Source of the DNA: Litoditis marina
Taxonomy: Eukaryota > Nematoda > Chromadorea > Rhabditida > Rhabditidae
Direction of reading: 5' to 3'
Assembly: GCA_964036275.1 (NCBI GenBank)
Contig: OZ038436.1
Coordinates: 6,980,579-7,044,578 of the forward strand
Length of the DNA stretch: 64,000 nt
Shown here: one piece after another, positions 1 through 12,065 of the stretch
Layout of the letters: the number at the start of each line of letters is the position of its first letter
Numbering within the stretch: position 1 is the stretch's first letter
The notes under the pieces: model-generated
The model's input: the letters and a program-made list of their open reading frames with translations, nothing else
Databases searched by the model: none
What the model was told of the DNA's origin: nothing
Made by a program: the position numbers and the translations under genes

Positions 1-204
1 TGCGAAGGGGTGTAAATATTGTTGATTGCATTTTACAAATATTATAATGAAGTGAAAATGTTATCAAACTTCAAATAAGTATACTGTAAGTCACCTTAGT
101 GATGCGCTTTTCCCAGTAAAGTTTATTTCTTGGAAATTCAAAAAAAAAGATGGACTCCTATTTCGCCAAAATCATGAAACGTACACGTTTGAATCAAGAA
201 ATGG

Positions 205-374
205 TAAATCGTTACTGTATATCTCAGTTTTCGCTGTGTATGGACACACGTTGCCTATTCCGTAGCTTGTCAGCTGAATACTCTCGTAGCGCAGTGGTTA
301 GCACCTATCTATGAATCTTTTGCTCACAGGTTCGATTCCGGTGGCAGACAAAAATTTATAAATTTGGCACCCCG
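205..374 (+). mobile_element. tRNA-derived SINE-like element, copy 1 (5' truncated)
   Basis: Pol III type internal promoter: A box TAGCGCAGTGG at about 287 and B box GGTTCGATTCC at 329-339, spaced as in a tRNA. The same upstream block (TATATCTCAGTTTTCGCTGTG) and the same tail (TTTGGCACCCC) recur at 39088-39274 and, inverted, at 30520-30715 and 34935-35125. Shared flanks well beyond the tRNA-like core make it a dispersed repeat and not a working tRNA gene. Confidence 0.7.
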
Positions 375-626
375 CTATAGTGTGTGGTGACGTGGCAGTT
401 TGGAAACAAGGAAGCCACTCTCAGTATACGGTAGTTTCAGTTGTCTGATGTGTCATAAAAAGGTGTAAATCACTTCAGTATACTGTAATCATCTTTCGTG
501 ATGTGTCATACATAAAAGTGTAACGGGGTGATAGACATTATGATTCATGTCTTAGAGCTGTAAGACTATAAAGCCATACTATGAGAAGAAAATATAACTA
601 AGGTCCTTCCAAAATGTGCACTTTAC

Positions 627-760
627 TATACTAGAAGTCAATTGAATAGTCACGTGAAGTTAACATTCTAATTAGGCATCGTGCACTTTGTCATTGCACT
701 TTACTGAGTTCTGCTGTGTTTAAAAGGTTTCACGTGACTGTGCAATTGACTAACGGTATA
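627..760. mobile_element. CACGTG-type MITE, copy 1
   Basis: An inverted-repeat element of about 130 bp. One end reads TATACTAGAAGTCAATTG and AGTCACGTGAAG; the other reads TTTCACGTGACTGTGCAATT followed by GACTAACGGTATA. The centre carries CATCGTGCACTTTGTCATTG and GAGTTCTGCTGTGT. The same arrangement is found at about nine other places. TATA-like ends suggest TA target duplication as in Tc1/mariner-type MITEs (inference). Confidence 0.8.
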
Positions 761-1267
761 GGAAACTTTGATAAATTAGGATGATTCACAAGTTTTACGT
801 GATCTACTTCCAACCGAGCAAAGTGTAGAAAAGTTCCGGGAACCTCGAACCGAATATTCTCACGCTCCACGTGTTTTACGTGTAATTTGTATTTGACAAT
901 TCATCCAAAATGTTGTAACCAACCAGACCATCAATTATAACCTGTTGAAAGGTTCAATACTCGGTTACATTCTTATCATGCTTCAATGTTTCGTGTGGGG
1001 CTTATAAGTTAGTAGCTGAAGTAAACCTTAGTATTTTCTTTTTATTCATTTTTAGTAAAAATAACTGAATGACATTAAAAATCATGATCTAGTATGAGAA
1101 AATTACTGGAGTATTATACTCTTAATGTCGCTTCTCTCCTTGATCTCAAAGTGATCGTTTGATCTCCCCGTGTTTGTACTCTATACATTCAGCTTATTCA
1201 GTCTAGACAAGTAGACGGTTAATGAACACTTTAGCCAAGAAGCCTCTCAAAAAGGGGTTTTTGAACT

Positions 1268-1392
1268 TATACTGTTATTCAACTGCACAGTCACGTGAAA
1301 CACGTTGAACACAGCAGAACTCAGAAACGTGCAATAAAAAAGGTGACGATTCCTCATTAAAATGTAAACTTCACGAGCTTACTTCTAGCCTA
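1268..1392. mobile_element. CACGTG-type MITE, copy 2 (diverged right end)
   Basis: Left end TATACTGTTATTCAACTGC then ACAGTCACGTGAAACACGTT, with the central ACACAGCAGAACTCAGAAAC block shared with the other copies. The right end has lost the CACGTGA motif but keeps ACTTCTAG. Confidence 0.75.
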
Positions 1393-1447
1393 GATCAGGG
1401 GTTGACTAAAGTGGAGTTATAGTTTGATCTGAAGAAAATTCTGGCTA

Positions 1448-1680
1448 TCTCATAGCTCCGGTCATTCCTACTGAGACTTGGCAGCGGGCCAATGAATGTT
1501 CCAGGCTATTTTTCACCACTTTGGGAGTTTTTCAATGAACCGCAAATCTTTTTTTAGCGGTTGTCCTGTTTCAAAAGAACACGTAAATGGAAAATGGTTT
1601 TAGAATGCTTATGTCTGCTCTAATAAATAGTCTTCCGGAAAACTTGGCACGATGCCAATGGGTCTCCGTGGGAATCTCAG
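1448..1680. repeat. Foldback repeat with GACTTGG/GCCAAT ends, copy 1
   Basis: Begins near CTCCGGTCATTCCTACTGAG and ends near CTTGGCACGATGCCAATGGG. Internal blocks (TTTTTCACCACT, CAAATCT, TTTCAAAAGAACACG) line up in order with 51955-52180. A fragment of one end (CCCACTGAGACTCATTGGCA) is at 13896-13920. No coding potential is seen. Confidence 0.65.
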
Positions 1681-1684
1681 ACAA

Positions 1685-1851
1685 TTCCCAGCCAATTGGC
1701 CAGCCACTGTTTTTATTGGCTGAACGAGCGAGTGTGCAGATCAGAGAGACGCAGACTGTCTTGCCCTGTCTGCGTGTCATTGACCTCCATGCTCTCTCGT
1801 TTTTGTAGCTGGCCAATTGCAGAAAATTGGCGCCAATCGTTCTGAGATGAA
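1685..1851. repeat. Dispersed repeat with AATTGGC motifs, copy 1
   Basis: Shares long blocks with 36205-36360: ATTCCCAGCCAAT, TTTTTATTGGCTGA, GTGTGCAGATCAGAGAGAC, TTTTGTAGCTGG and ATTGGCGCCAATCGTTCTGA. The outer blocks are partly complementary to each other (CCAATTGGCCAGC against AGCTGGCCAATTG), so it can fold back. It follows directly on the foldback repeat at 1448. Confidence 0.65.
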
Positions 1852-2965
1852 ACGAACTATAACACAATTGAAACACAGAGAGATCAAACCACAAACATAT
1901 GATCAGAACATCGAGCCTATGGTAAGGTGTTTAAAGTACATGTTCTAAGTTAATGGTTTTAAATAGTGATTACGAAATGTTCAAGTGTAGGATTTGATAT
2001 TGAGTAGATAAGAAGTGTTTCCCCATGTCTCACTAGCATACTTACCACATCTTCACAACTGTAAAGTTGAAACGTGTAACGTGAAAACGTCTAAAACGTT
2101 GAACTCACACAATATACGTTAAGTCGACGAATCAAAAAAATTGATTCTTAAAAGAGTGTTCAGGTTATATGGTTTTAGCAAGGATTTCGTCACAGTTTCC
2201 AACTCAAGCCGTTTAAAAGTGCGTTTCTGCCCCATAAAACAGTTAGTCATGGATGGGGCTAGGAAAAAGTACACAAAGGTAATCGAATACAGTGATACGC
2301 GCCTGAATGACGTCTGAGACGATGTTGAAACATGCAACTGCGCCACAACAAAAAGTGTGAGAATAGATAATGGGTCCAGCTTGGGTTGCGAAAGCTCTTT
2401 CTCTTACTAGTGGAAAATGCTGATGAATAATCGTGACGATTGATCAAGTTTCGAAGTTCAAGGTTCACTCAATGTATAAGTAGCAAAAAAGTACGTGAGA
2501 ATAAGAAATAGTTTTTTCTAAAGTCTACATTTACATAACGTATTTTTCGACTATAACAGCGTACATAATGATGGTTCTGTAGATAGTTACGAGTCCGTAA
2601 CGATTGTCATTAGTTCCGTACCTCTACGTACTTACGTTACGTGAAAGTGTTTCTCATACCTTACATGTAACATGTATTTTTCACTAGTAAAACTACATTC
2701 AAAGTCAACCTTGTTTGCATTTCTCTCCATGTATGTTTTCTTTTCTCATCTAGACACAGCGACATGAATAAATTAAAAAAACACAGCGACGTAATACGTA
2801 CGTAAGTACGCAAAGGCAGTTTCCACAGGTTGCGTACCTTATTTTCGATGAGTCGCCTGCGCATCAGTTTCGAGTAGAAGGCGTTTATGGCATTTTTCAC
2901 GTGCGACGAATTGAAGTCCGCGAAACATCGACAGTCCACGATGAGCTGCAGAAAATGAACAAAAT
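1852..2965. other. Non-coding stretch, nothing recognised
   Basis: AT-rich sequence with only short chance reading frames. I see no repeat family shared with the rest of the window apart from scattered ACGTGA motifs. Confidence 0.5.
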
Positions 2966-3024
2966 ATGGAGAAGAAAAAACTAGAAAAGAGAAGAAATGA
3001 GAAATCCGTACAGTTTGATCTTAC

Positions 3025-3200
3025 TATCTTTCTTTATCTTTCTCTCACTCTCTCTCTTTTCTTCCCTTTCTCTCTTTCACTCTTTCTCTTTTTCCTTCCT
3101 TCCCTCGCTCTCTCTCCCCCCCCTTTTCTCCCGTTCTCTCTACCCTCTCTGCTCTCTCTCTCTCTCTCCCGTCTCACTCACTCTCACTCACTCTCTCAAT
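3025..3200. repeat. CT-rich low-complexity tract
   Basis: Mixture of CTCTCT, CTTT and CCCTTTTCTC. Leu/Ser/Phe-rich reading frames across it are by-products of the composition. Confidence 0.9.
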
Positions 3201-4920
3201 CCATCTTTATTCATAACAACGTTGAAAACACCCTCCACAATTTGCTTGTCCTTTTGTTTAGTACAAAGATGTTATCTGTACACACGAGTAACGCATGTGA
3301 ACACAAACGAATAACATTTTCCCCAAAAGTTCGTTTTTAGAATATTATTTACTGTTCTAAAGGAATTGAAAACATTTGTTTACACTTTTGAATAGTAACG
3401 TACAGAGTCAAAAACATGTATGTCTGTTGACGTTAAAGATTGAAAATCGTTATTTGAAGATAAGATTGAACGAACGTTTCATCACATTCAGGGAAATATT
3501 CGAAACAGTTTGAAAATGGCGTAAAAAGAATAGTTTCATTGTCTGCCAAACCGTAACATCTGCGAAACAAATTGCTATTAGGAACGACAGTATATAGACA
3601 GGGTGAAACACTGAGTCGCACAAACCCAAACTCATTCTCAATCAGAGTTCAGGAAACACCCAATAATTTAAGTAAAAGTCAAACGCATTACAAACAACAA
3701 AACCAGCAAAAGTTTGTAAACTAACTTCATCATATAGGTTTAGAACCAGCGTGAAAAATTTTGAGAGACGCAAGCGCTTACCAATTCATTGTATAATATT
3801 GTAAAATGTATGAAGATTCTTATTTCTATCATAATATTGGATTAGAAACGCACTAATGCTAAATATTTTTGTGTAATGTATGGTTATACTACACTGTTGT
3901 ATAATAATGTAAATGGTCCGAATTGTGTTATTGTTATCATTATTTTGGAAACTGACTGTTGGAAATGTTGTGTGAAACACAATATAGTTTGTACAATAAT
4001 AATTACAAGTTTTTAAATGTTATTTCTCTTAATTACAAAAAAAAACCAACTGTGTTTGCAATATTGTGTCGTAGGAGAGACGCTAGGCCGGACGAGTTGA
4101 TTTCCATTATACTTTGAGACCAAATCGTCATTCCCTGAAAAACTGAAAAGTACAAAAATGATTAAAGGTTTGAATTATTCAAAAATAAAAACATTCATAG
4201 TATCTATCGCACTTTTTAAAAACTAGGAATCTTAATGTCTTTTATTTTCTCCTTCTTTTGATGAGAGTTTTTCCGTAACTATAAAAAAAGAGTTCAACTA
4301 GTATAAAAACGAGCATACTTATGTACTTTTGGATTTTATTTATATTCTAAAATTTGGAAAAAAGAACAATTTGCAATGTCGTAAACAGTTTTTAAAATGT
4401 CAAATTTGGAAGGAACGATAAACGCGCGCTGCATTTACTTATAAACAGTGCATAAAACACTACGCTGAATTACAGCGATCCAAAGCATTTTGGTGTTGTT
4501 CAAGAGGCATTATATGACTAAACCAAGCAAGTCATTCAAGATTGGAATGTAACATGATTGCAACGTTTACACGATTTTCTATGTTTGCTGTTGTTATCTA
4601 ATAAGCGTAGTCCAAATACGTTTGTGTGGCGTTATTATATATGTGAGTTAACTACAACTAAAGAGAGGTTTTTACCATTTGGTTACTGAGAATACAAGAT
4701 AAAAGCATCCAAAAGAATGTACGAGTGGATAGTGTTTAACAAGATAGGAGAGGAATAAAGTAAAAACAATGTAAATTTGAATAAGAGGTGATGGGTCGAG
4801 TATAATGTACTATTTACATGGGTTAGCCCCGCCCAATGCGCAGATATTACGAAATAGTGATGTCAACAAAAGGGGGAGCAAAAGATCAACACACAATCGA
4901 ATGACAGTTCCAAAATAAGG
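3201..4920. other. Non-coding stretch, nothing recognised
   Basis: AT-rich DNA with no reading frame that looks like an exon and no repeat family that I can match elsewhere in the window. Confidence 0.5.
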
Positions 4921-4931
4921 GGAGAGAGAAG

Positions 4932-4969
<38 letters not shown>

Positions 4970-5145
4970 GAGAAAGAGAGAAGAAGAAGAGAAAGAGTGA
5001 GAGAGAGGGGGAGAGAGAGACTGAAAGAGATGGAGAGAAGAGAGAGAGAGAAAGAGTGAGAGAGATAGAAGGAGAGAGAGAGTTACAAAGAAAAAATTAG
5101 AGAGACATAGTGAAATAGAGAGAAAGAGAGTGAGAGAGAGAGAGA
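4919..5145. repeat. GA-rich microsatellite tract
   Basis: Long runs of GAGAGA with AAGAGAAAG, GGGGAG and GATAG interruptions. Confidence 0.9.
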
Positions 5146-5299
5146 TGAAGTTAATAACTGTTTTGACCTCGCGTATTAGTTCTGGGAATACGATGACACA
5201 TGATAAAAAACAGAACTTATGTCATCACTAATTGCTAGATGTTATTCAGGGAAAAAAGTGACGAACATCACGTGATAATTTGCAAAGTGACGTGACTAT

Positions 5300-6966
5300 T
5301 CATGAAAAAGTGGGGGCCCAACGACTGTGAGATTTGTCTTCTGCTGTGCGCCCTTTAGACAGCTACTCTCAAATGGAGCAGCTACTGCTACAAAAACCGA
5401 AAAATACTAATATACTCAAGTATAACTGTTAATTACAAACATACAAAAGTCGTAAAATATTTTCTCAAACCTGTGAACTAGAATCTACAAGTCACAGCTG
5501 CGAAAGAGAGAACAACTGTTGAATAATATGCCAAACGTTATAGCACCTAGAATTGAAGTAATGATCAAAAACACCAACCATTGTGCACAAAACCAGGAAC
5601 TCTATAATTGACTACGTTGAGTTAACATCTGTGATTTGTAGATTCTAGTTTACAGGTTTGAGAAAATATTTTACGACTTTTGTATGTTTGTAATTAACAG
5701 TTATACTTGAGTATATTAGTATTTTTCGGTTTTTGTAGCAGTAGCTGCTCCATTTGAGAGTAGCTGTCTAAAGGGCGCACAGCAGAAGACAAATCTCACA
5801 GTCGTTGGGCCCCCACTTTTTCATGAATTTTTCTCTTTTTGTATACATGCCGTAGGTATGTAGAGAGGTGGTTTGATCTGTACAGTGCAGATAAAATTGT
5901 TTTCTTAATGAACCACTTGCCACGTATTACTATCATTTGAGAAAAATGTGACGTCAACATTGCAGTTCTAAAAACTTACTTTCTGCCCTCTGCCCTTCAG
6001 AATCCCAGAATACGTCATGTTTGAATGAAGTTTCATCGTAAATTGACCACTTCTGAGAAACTTTCAGCATTCGAAAACATATTTCACGTCAATTTTTTGA
6101 AAGTTGACGTCATCTGGCCTTCTGATTTCCAGAATAAGTCATATTTAGATAAAGTTCTGTCGTTAATATACCATTTTTAAGATATTTTCAGCATTTGAAA
6201 ATATATGTGACGTCAACTTTGCACTTTTCAAAAATGACGTCATCTGGTCTCCAGAATCTCAGAATACGTCACTTTCAGATTGAGTTTCTCCGTTAATTGA
6301 CCCTTTCTAAGATATTACCATCATTTGAAAATATATGTGACGTCAACTTTGCACTTTTCAAAAATGACGTCATCCGGTCTCCAGAATCCTGAAGGACGTC
6401 AGGAAAAGAATACTTCATACTCAAATAAAAGTCACGATGGCATCATATTTCAATTTTCGAGCAAATCGGTAATTGTTACTCTAAGTTACAATACAGTTTG
6501 AGTTGTCGACCGGACAGAGAGAGTGAGAGAGCGTGCTAAATGGAGAGACGCAGAGACTTACCGAAAAATGTCTATAACTTTGACTAAAACAATTTTTTCT
6601 CAATTTTTTTTGCTCCGCGAGTGTTTGAGTAGGTATCACATGTCTTCCACAATTTTCAACGAAATCGGTCGAGTAGAAACCCTTAAACTGGGTTTACTTT
6701 TCTTGTCACAACCCATACACCCACCCACCCACACACGACGGAAGTTGGCGCTCTTGATGAAGCGCATGAGGTCATAACTTGGCTCAAACTTAACCGATTT
6801 CACTGAAATTTGAAACACGGTTAGGGAATTAGCTATAGAAAACATGTACATCAATAACAACTTTGTTTTGCAATTTTCAGCCTTTTTGAGGAGAAACTAA
6901 AAAAACGGAAGCGCGCATTAGCCGGACCAAAGACAAATCTCGCACAGCGCTTCGCGCTGCGCGCGA
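5300..6966. mobile_element. Composite repeat: palindrome + TGACGTCA repeats + GC hairpin, copy A
   Basis: Three parts in order. First, a palindrome whose arms (5300-5502 and about 5624-5826, roughly 200 bp each) match almost base for base around a 120-bp centre. Second, from about 5930 to 6400, degenerate direct repeats containing TGACGTCAACTTTGCACTTT, TGACGTCATCTGG, CAGAATCCCAGAATACGTCA and CGTTAATTGACC. Third, a tail with CGGAAGTTGGCGCTCTTGA and ending in CGCACAGCGCTTCGCGCTGC. The same three parts in the same order make up 28463-30100. No protein is encoded, so it is probably a non-autonomous element. Confidence 0.7.
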
Positions 6967-7503
6967 TTCTGTTTGAATTTTATCAAAATCGGGTAGTGAT
7001 ACCTTAGGTTACAAGACAGTTTGTGAGTCTGATTAACCGACCTGACAGAGAAAGCGAGAGAGTGCACTGAATGGAGAGACGCAGAGACATTTATTTCAAA
7101 AGGTCGTAACTTGGTGAACAATTATTTTTTTCATAAAATTTTTTGCAGTCATTCAGTTTTTGTAAGAGTTCTATCACCACTCCAAATTTCAGCCAAATCT
7201 GTTAAGTTGCGACAGAGATAGCACCACAGCACGCCATGACGGAAGGAAGGAAGGAAGGAAGGAAGGACACACGACGGAAGTTGGCGCTCTGGATGAAGCG
7301 AAAACGTCATAACTCGGCTCAAACTTAACCGATTTCGTTAAAATTTGATACACAACTTGCAAATATGCTGTAGAAAAGTCCCAATTCATCAAAAGTTTTG
7401 TTTTGCAAATTTGAGCCTTTTTATGAGAAAACTAAAAAAATGAAGGCGCGCATTAGCCGGACCAAAGACAAATCACGCACAGCGCTTCGCGCTGCGCGCG
7501 ATT
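6967..7503. repeat. Partial second copy of the composite repeat tail
   Basis: Directly follows copy A and repeats its last part: GGAGAGACGCAGAGAC, CGGAAGTTGGCGCTCT, TCAAACTTAACCGATTTCGT and GCGCATTAGCCGGACCAAAG, ending in the same GC-rich hairpin. An AAGG tetranucleotide run (7241-7266) lies inside it. It looks like a tandem partial duplication. Confidence 0.7.
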
Positions 7504-7560
7504 CAGGGGTATTGGACTGCTATATTCACGTAAACAGGGGTAGACACGTAGTTCAAAAAA

Positions 7561-7700
<140 letters not shown>

Positions 7701-8224
7701 GTGATACAAATAAGCAAACAAAACAGGAATGGATGAGACTGCAGGTCAAGTCTATGTAAATGTAAAGTAGGGTGAATAACGTATTGAATAACGTAATGAA
7801 AAAGAAAGAGAGAGACAGTGAGAGGAAAGAGTGAGAGAGAACCATCTCAGGAACTGTATCAAACTTTCTAGATAGTTCCGTGTGACTAATAATGAACTGC
7901 TACCATTTGAATGACGTCAGATTACAGTAAAACGAGTTCCGTTGTAAAGTTACATCGTCACTGGTTCAGAGTACAATCATACCCCAGTAAAAAGTTGTCC
8001 AGATAGTCAGAAAAAGTTGGAAAACGGACTACTTCTGCGCCGAAAAGCAGACAATCGGTCTACTTTTTGATGGAAAATTATGAATTTTCACGTGTTCACA
8101 TATTTAAACGGACTAATTCTCGTCGATTAGTCAGGCCTTACTGGTTTAGAGTACAATTAAATAGGGACATGAACTTGGAATGGGTAGGTGATTTGGTTGA
8201 AATTTTGGGTACCATTTCTCACTG

Positions 8225-8350
8225 AAGCAGAACGATTATGTGGACCAATCCCGTGTCAACGGTCCTTCAAACTACCATTGGAGAATGTATTGCAGTTTTC
8301 AGTTTAAAAGACTAAAGCGTTGGGATTGGACCACATATTCGTCATTCTTC
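8225..8350. mobile_element. Palindromic MITE (GATTATGTGGACC family), copy 1
   Basis: Left ACGATTATGTGGACCAATCC, right GATTGGACCACATATTCGTC, with internal TTTAAA and AACGGT blocks. Two better-kept copies are at 28146-28274 and 46546-46668. Confidence 0.75.
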
Positions 8351-8704
8351 GAGTTTAAACACGGAACAATAGCCTTCCGTATATAAATATCTAGTCTTGC
8401 ACAAACAAAAACAAAAAAAGTAAATGGTATCACTGTCCATACAAATACTGATAAATGTCTGTTAATTGTTGCAAAGAATTATGCCGGAATCATTGAATTC
8501 ATTCTCGTGTTTTCCATTTCGCGATTAAGTAATGTGAGTGAAACATTTGGCTAGGATGTATCTGAAAGAAATATGGAGAGGAGAGTTTTTCGCAATGAAG
8601 CGAATCATGCAGCTACAATGTAATGAGACCATGTAGAGATCACATTCAAAGAGAGGCGCAGAGTTTCGGTAGCCAGTGGGTCCTATATAGGAATGGTACG
8701 GACT

Positions 8705-8840
8705 ATATACGTCTAGTCAATTGCACAGTCACGTAAAGCATGTTAAACACAGAAGAACTCAGAAACATGCAGTGACAAAGTGCACAATTTCTCATCAGAA
8801 TTGCGAACTTTACGTGACTATTCAATTTACTTCTAGTTTA
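8705..8840. mobile_element. CACGTG-type MITE, copy 3
   Basis: Ends are TATACGTCTAGTCAATTGCA and TTCAATTTACTTCTAG. Centre is AACACAGAAGAACTCAGAAA and GACAAAGTGCACAATTTCTC. Confidence 0.8.
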
Positions 8841-9997
8841 CTTTTTACAATAAGATGTTAGGCATAGTTGATGCTGAAATCAGATTTCTGCCTTCAAATC
8901 AACAAACTTTGTAGATAAGTCATAGTATGCGTACAATACAGCTAGCACTCGGTCATTTAAAAAGTGCTGAGTTCAAAAATACTAGTTCAATATTTGACCG
9001 GTCACCTTTTTTGAATGATAGATAAGCCGATGTTATCGTACCAAAACTTCGCATCACTATTAAACGGTAAGAGCAGAGATAGAGAGTACACAAAACCAGA
9101 GACGCAGAGTTAGAAAAGGTTCACGTGAAATGACTTGAAATCACCTTATAATTTCTGTTAGAATAGTGTGGGCTTGAAAACAAGTGATGAAAAGTAGAAC
9201 ATAATTAAAACAAATAATGAATAGTTATAGCATATCAAAGACTTTTCAACATATTTTGGTATTACATTGAATTTTGAATAGTACACTTTCAATGAATCGT
9301 GACAAAACATGTTTGAAAGGAAGTAATTTCACGAGGCTTCATTATGTATTACAAACTAATTAATTTTTCATTGTATTGTATTGCAAGAAAAAGATGAATG
9401 ATACCAATGTTTCAAGGCTTTTCTGATGAAAAAGACTTGCAGCAAAAAAGCGAGAAGCGGCAAGAAAGAGAATTGAATACGTAATAATCCGTCAGGTGAG
9501 AGATTTGAGATAAAAAGAAAAACGAAGATTAGAGCTTCCATTAAATAGGCGAATAAGAGGATGAAACAGAGGTTTTAGCGGGATATTGCCGAAAAAGTAA
9601 TCGGAAAATGAACGAACGCTTGTGAAACATTCAGGTGAAGTTAGAGATGAGCGCCTTTATTAAGAAATAGAAAAATATTATGACGTTGGGATACGACGTT
9701 TTGATTTGACATGAAATAAAAGTGAAACAGAGGTGAAAGGGAGAAATTTTGAAATTGAGAACATTGTATTTGTTCTCTCACGCTGACTGGGTTTTGTGTC
9801 AAAAACGCTCTTTTTGAATATTTCAAAAACAAAAGTTAGACTTTCACAATCAGCCACAATCAAGCAGTTATAGACGTATCATAGTTAAGAACACAGAGAA
9901 AGATAAGAAACTTTAATCAGAAAGTACATTACTGACGTTCTCACTCACGTGGTATGAAATGTACGTAACGATATATTTGATATTCGTGTCTTGGAGG
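8841..9997. other. Non-coding stretch, nothing recognised
   Basis: AT-rich, no convincing exon, no matched repeat. Confidence 0.5.
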
Positions 9998-10005
9998 ATA
10001 TGTTA

Positions 10006-10142
10006 TAGGGTTGTTAAAAATAAAACTCGAACTCGAGAAACTCGAACATTTCAGAACTCGAACAACTCGAAACCCGAAAAACTCGAATAAAACTCGAAAC
10101 TCGAAACTTCAGAATTGTTTTTCAACTCGAATAACAACCCCA
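10006..10142. mobile_element. hAT-like MITE with internal ACTCGAA repeats
   Basis: Ends TAGGGTTGTTA and TAACAACCCCA (10 of 11 inverted match), flanked by a perfect 8-bp direct duplication ATATGTTA (9998-10005 and 10143-10150). The inside is short degenerate repeats of AACTCGAAA. An 8-bp target duplication with short inverted repeats is typical of the hAT superfamily (established knowledge); assignment to hAT is inference. Confidence 0.8.
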
Positions 10143-10544
10143 ATATGTTACAAATGAAGTTTTTTACACTTCACGACTATTTTAGTGTATCTTCTAAGCC
10201 CTGAAGATTCTGTTTAGAATCTGTGACGCGAATCAGTGTAAATCAAAGCATTTCCTTTATATACAATTTATTAATTGATGAGGAATAGAAGAATAGAGAT
10301 AGATCACTTAAGATGAAAAACACTGTATTAATAATGTTGAGTTTCTTATTTGAACCGAAACACATTATATTAATACATTGATGATAAAGTTGTGGATTCA
10401 CGTTAGAAGTTAACGAAGTCACGTGAGAAAACGTGAAGAAAAACCGTGATACATCATCATTTTGTTTTTCCGATGTTTTATATTGCTCACATGTTTCACG
10501 GACTAGTTTAATGGCTCGAGAAATTTCGAAAACGATACATTGCA

Positions 10545-10989
10545 TATAGTTCGTTTCACCCATCGATAGCAGTCAGCCATGCTGGCCGAGCGCACCCTAC
10601 ATTGCAGGCGACTGATCTGGCAGCTTGCCAGTCTTTTCATTACAAATAAAAATCCAAAAAGTGGTTATTTTGAGTTTTTTGCACATATTTTGTAAACAAA
10701 AGGTTACCACATAATCGGGGAGTAATTAAAACAACTTTTTGTGCGATAAAGTTAGGTTTGAAAAACGGCCAGAAAAGATGGTTGGATATCACTGTTTTTA
10801 TTTTCGGCCATCGTGTTCTGATGGCCGGCTGCTTGTGGGCGTCGCGCCACCTATCCCAGCTGAGTTCAATACCCAGCTGGTGCACAATTTTAATTAGGCG
10901 GATCGCTGTTGGAAACTTTCCAACACAATTCACTCCGCCCACTAAAAGGTACTGTACCTGGCTGCTATCGATGGGTGAAACAAACTATA
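10545..10989. mobile_element. Inverted-repeat element, about 445 bp
   Basis: Left end TATAGTTCGTTTCACCCATC then GATAGCAGTCAG. Right end CTGCTATCGATGGGTGAAAC then AAACTATA. About 33 bp of terminal inverted repeat. The interior has further partly complementary GGCCATCGTG and CCAGCTGG blocks but no gene. TA-flanked ends suggest a Tc1/mariner-type non-autonomous element (inference). Confidence 0.75.
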
Positions 10990-12057
10990 CCAACATAACT
11001 AGCATGATAGAAAATGAAGAGAAACTAAAAATTTCTGTACATTCGAACTGAAGTACCTAGATAACATACGCTCCACATATATCATGATGATTTCGCGTGC
11101 GGCACGTTTAGTTTATGTAGCGCGGGGTACCTGAATTGGCATTTCTTCTATTCCTCTCGAGTATTTTTTTCTCGAATATTTTTCAAGTGGATAAACTCCT
11201 AATTTTTGCAACAAAGCAGAAAATTGACCAAACTAGTCTAAGCTTTTCCATCAACTTACTAGTATTTCGAGCGGTTAAAGGATTTACAAACATGTTTTAC
11301 CTGTACTTGATTCGAAGGTGGAATTCTCTCTCTTTTCTCTTCAAATCTTTCGAACGGGAGAAAGTTGGGTACACCGTATATCTTTCTAATTTGAGAAAAA
11401 GGGGTGGATGAGAAAGAAAGCTTCTAAGCGGATTTGACTAAGCCGAGCCCCTAATAACTACATTCAGAAATAAGCTGTAGCGTCATAGTGACGCGACATT
11501 CAAGTGAAATTATCACGCAAGTAGTTCACATCTGAGTCTAGGAATACTTATTGAACCTTTTTCTCAAAGTATAGAAAAATGAAGACACCAACCTATGCTC
11601 TATTTCTGTTTCGCTTTTTGTTTCTTATTTCCTTTTGAAAATCTTTTTGCAAACCAGAAGCGTAAAACGAGAAAAAGAAAGATTCTAAGCACGATAGAAG
11701 CAACATCGACAAACTGAGATAAACGGAAATATATATCAACCTGAGGTGTATTACTCAAGCCTGCGAAACCTAGAATACCTCACGCGTGTTGAACTTGACT
11801 CAGTGTTTCACTACCAGTATAAAGGGTTTACTGTTGCGTGTTGGGTGATTGGCGAACTGATGTATACTTTAAACGACTAAAAGTTAAAGGTTAGGAAACA
11901 TGAACGATTATTCGAACTTCTGTTGGAAGTAACTTCAGAGTTCTAATAAACATAAACCGCTCGTAAGAAACATCAAGATACATACATAATACTTGTGTAT
12001 ATTTCACAATATTAGTTTACTAACTCAACAATAACATTCACATTTTGTTTTTTATGC
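10990..12057. other. Non-coding stretch, nothing recognised
   Basis: AT-rich with short chance frames only. Confidence 0.45.
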
Positions 12058-12065
12058 ACGTTCAC

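Noticed and set aside
287..345. Possible functional tRNA gene (also 39180-39250)
   Set aside because: A and B boxes are present, but the acceptor stem pairs poorly and the flanks are shared among four copies, so it is a tRNA-derived repeat.
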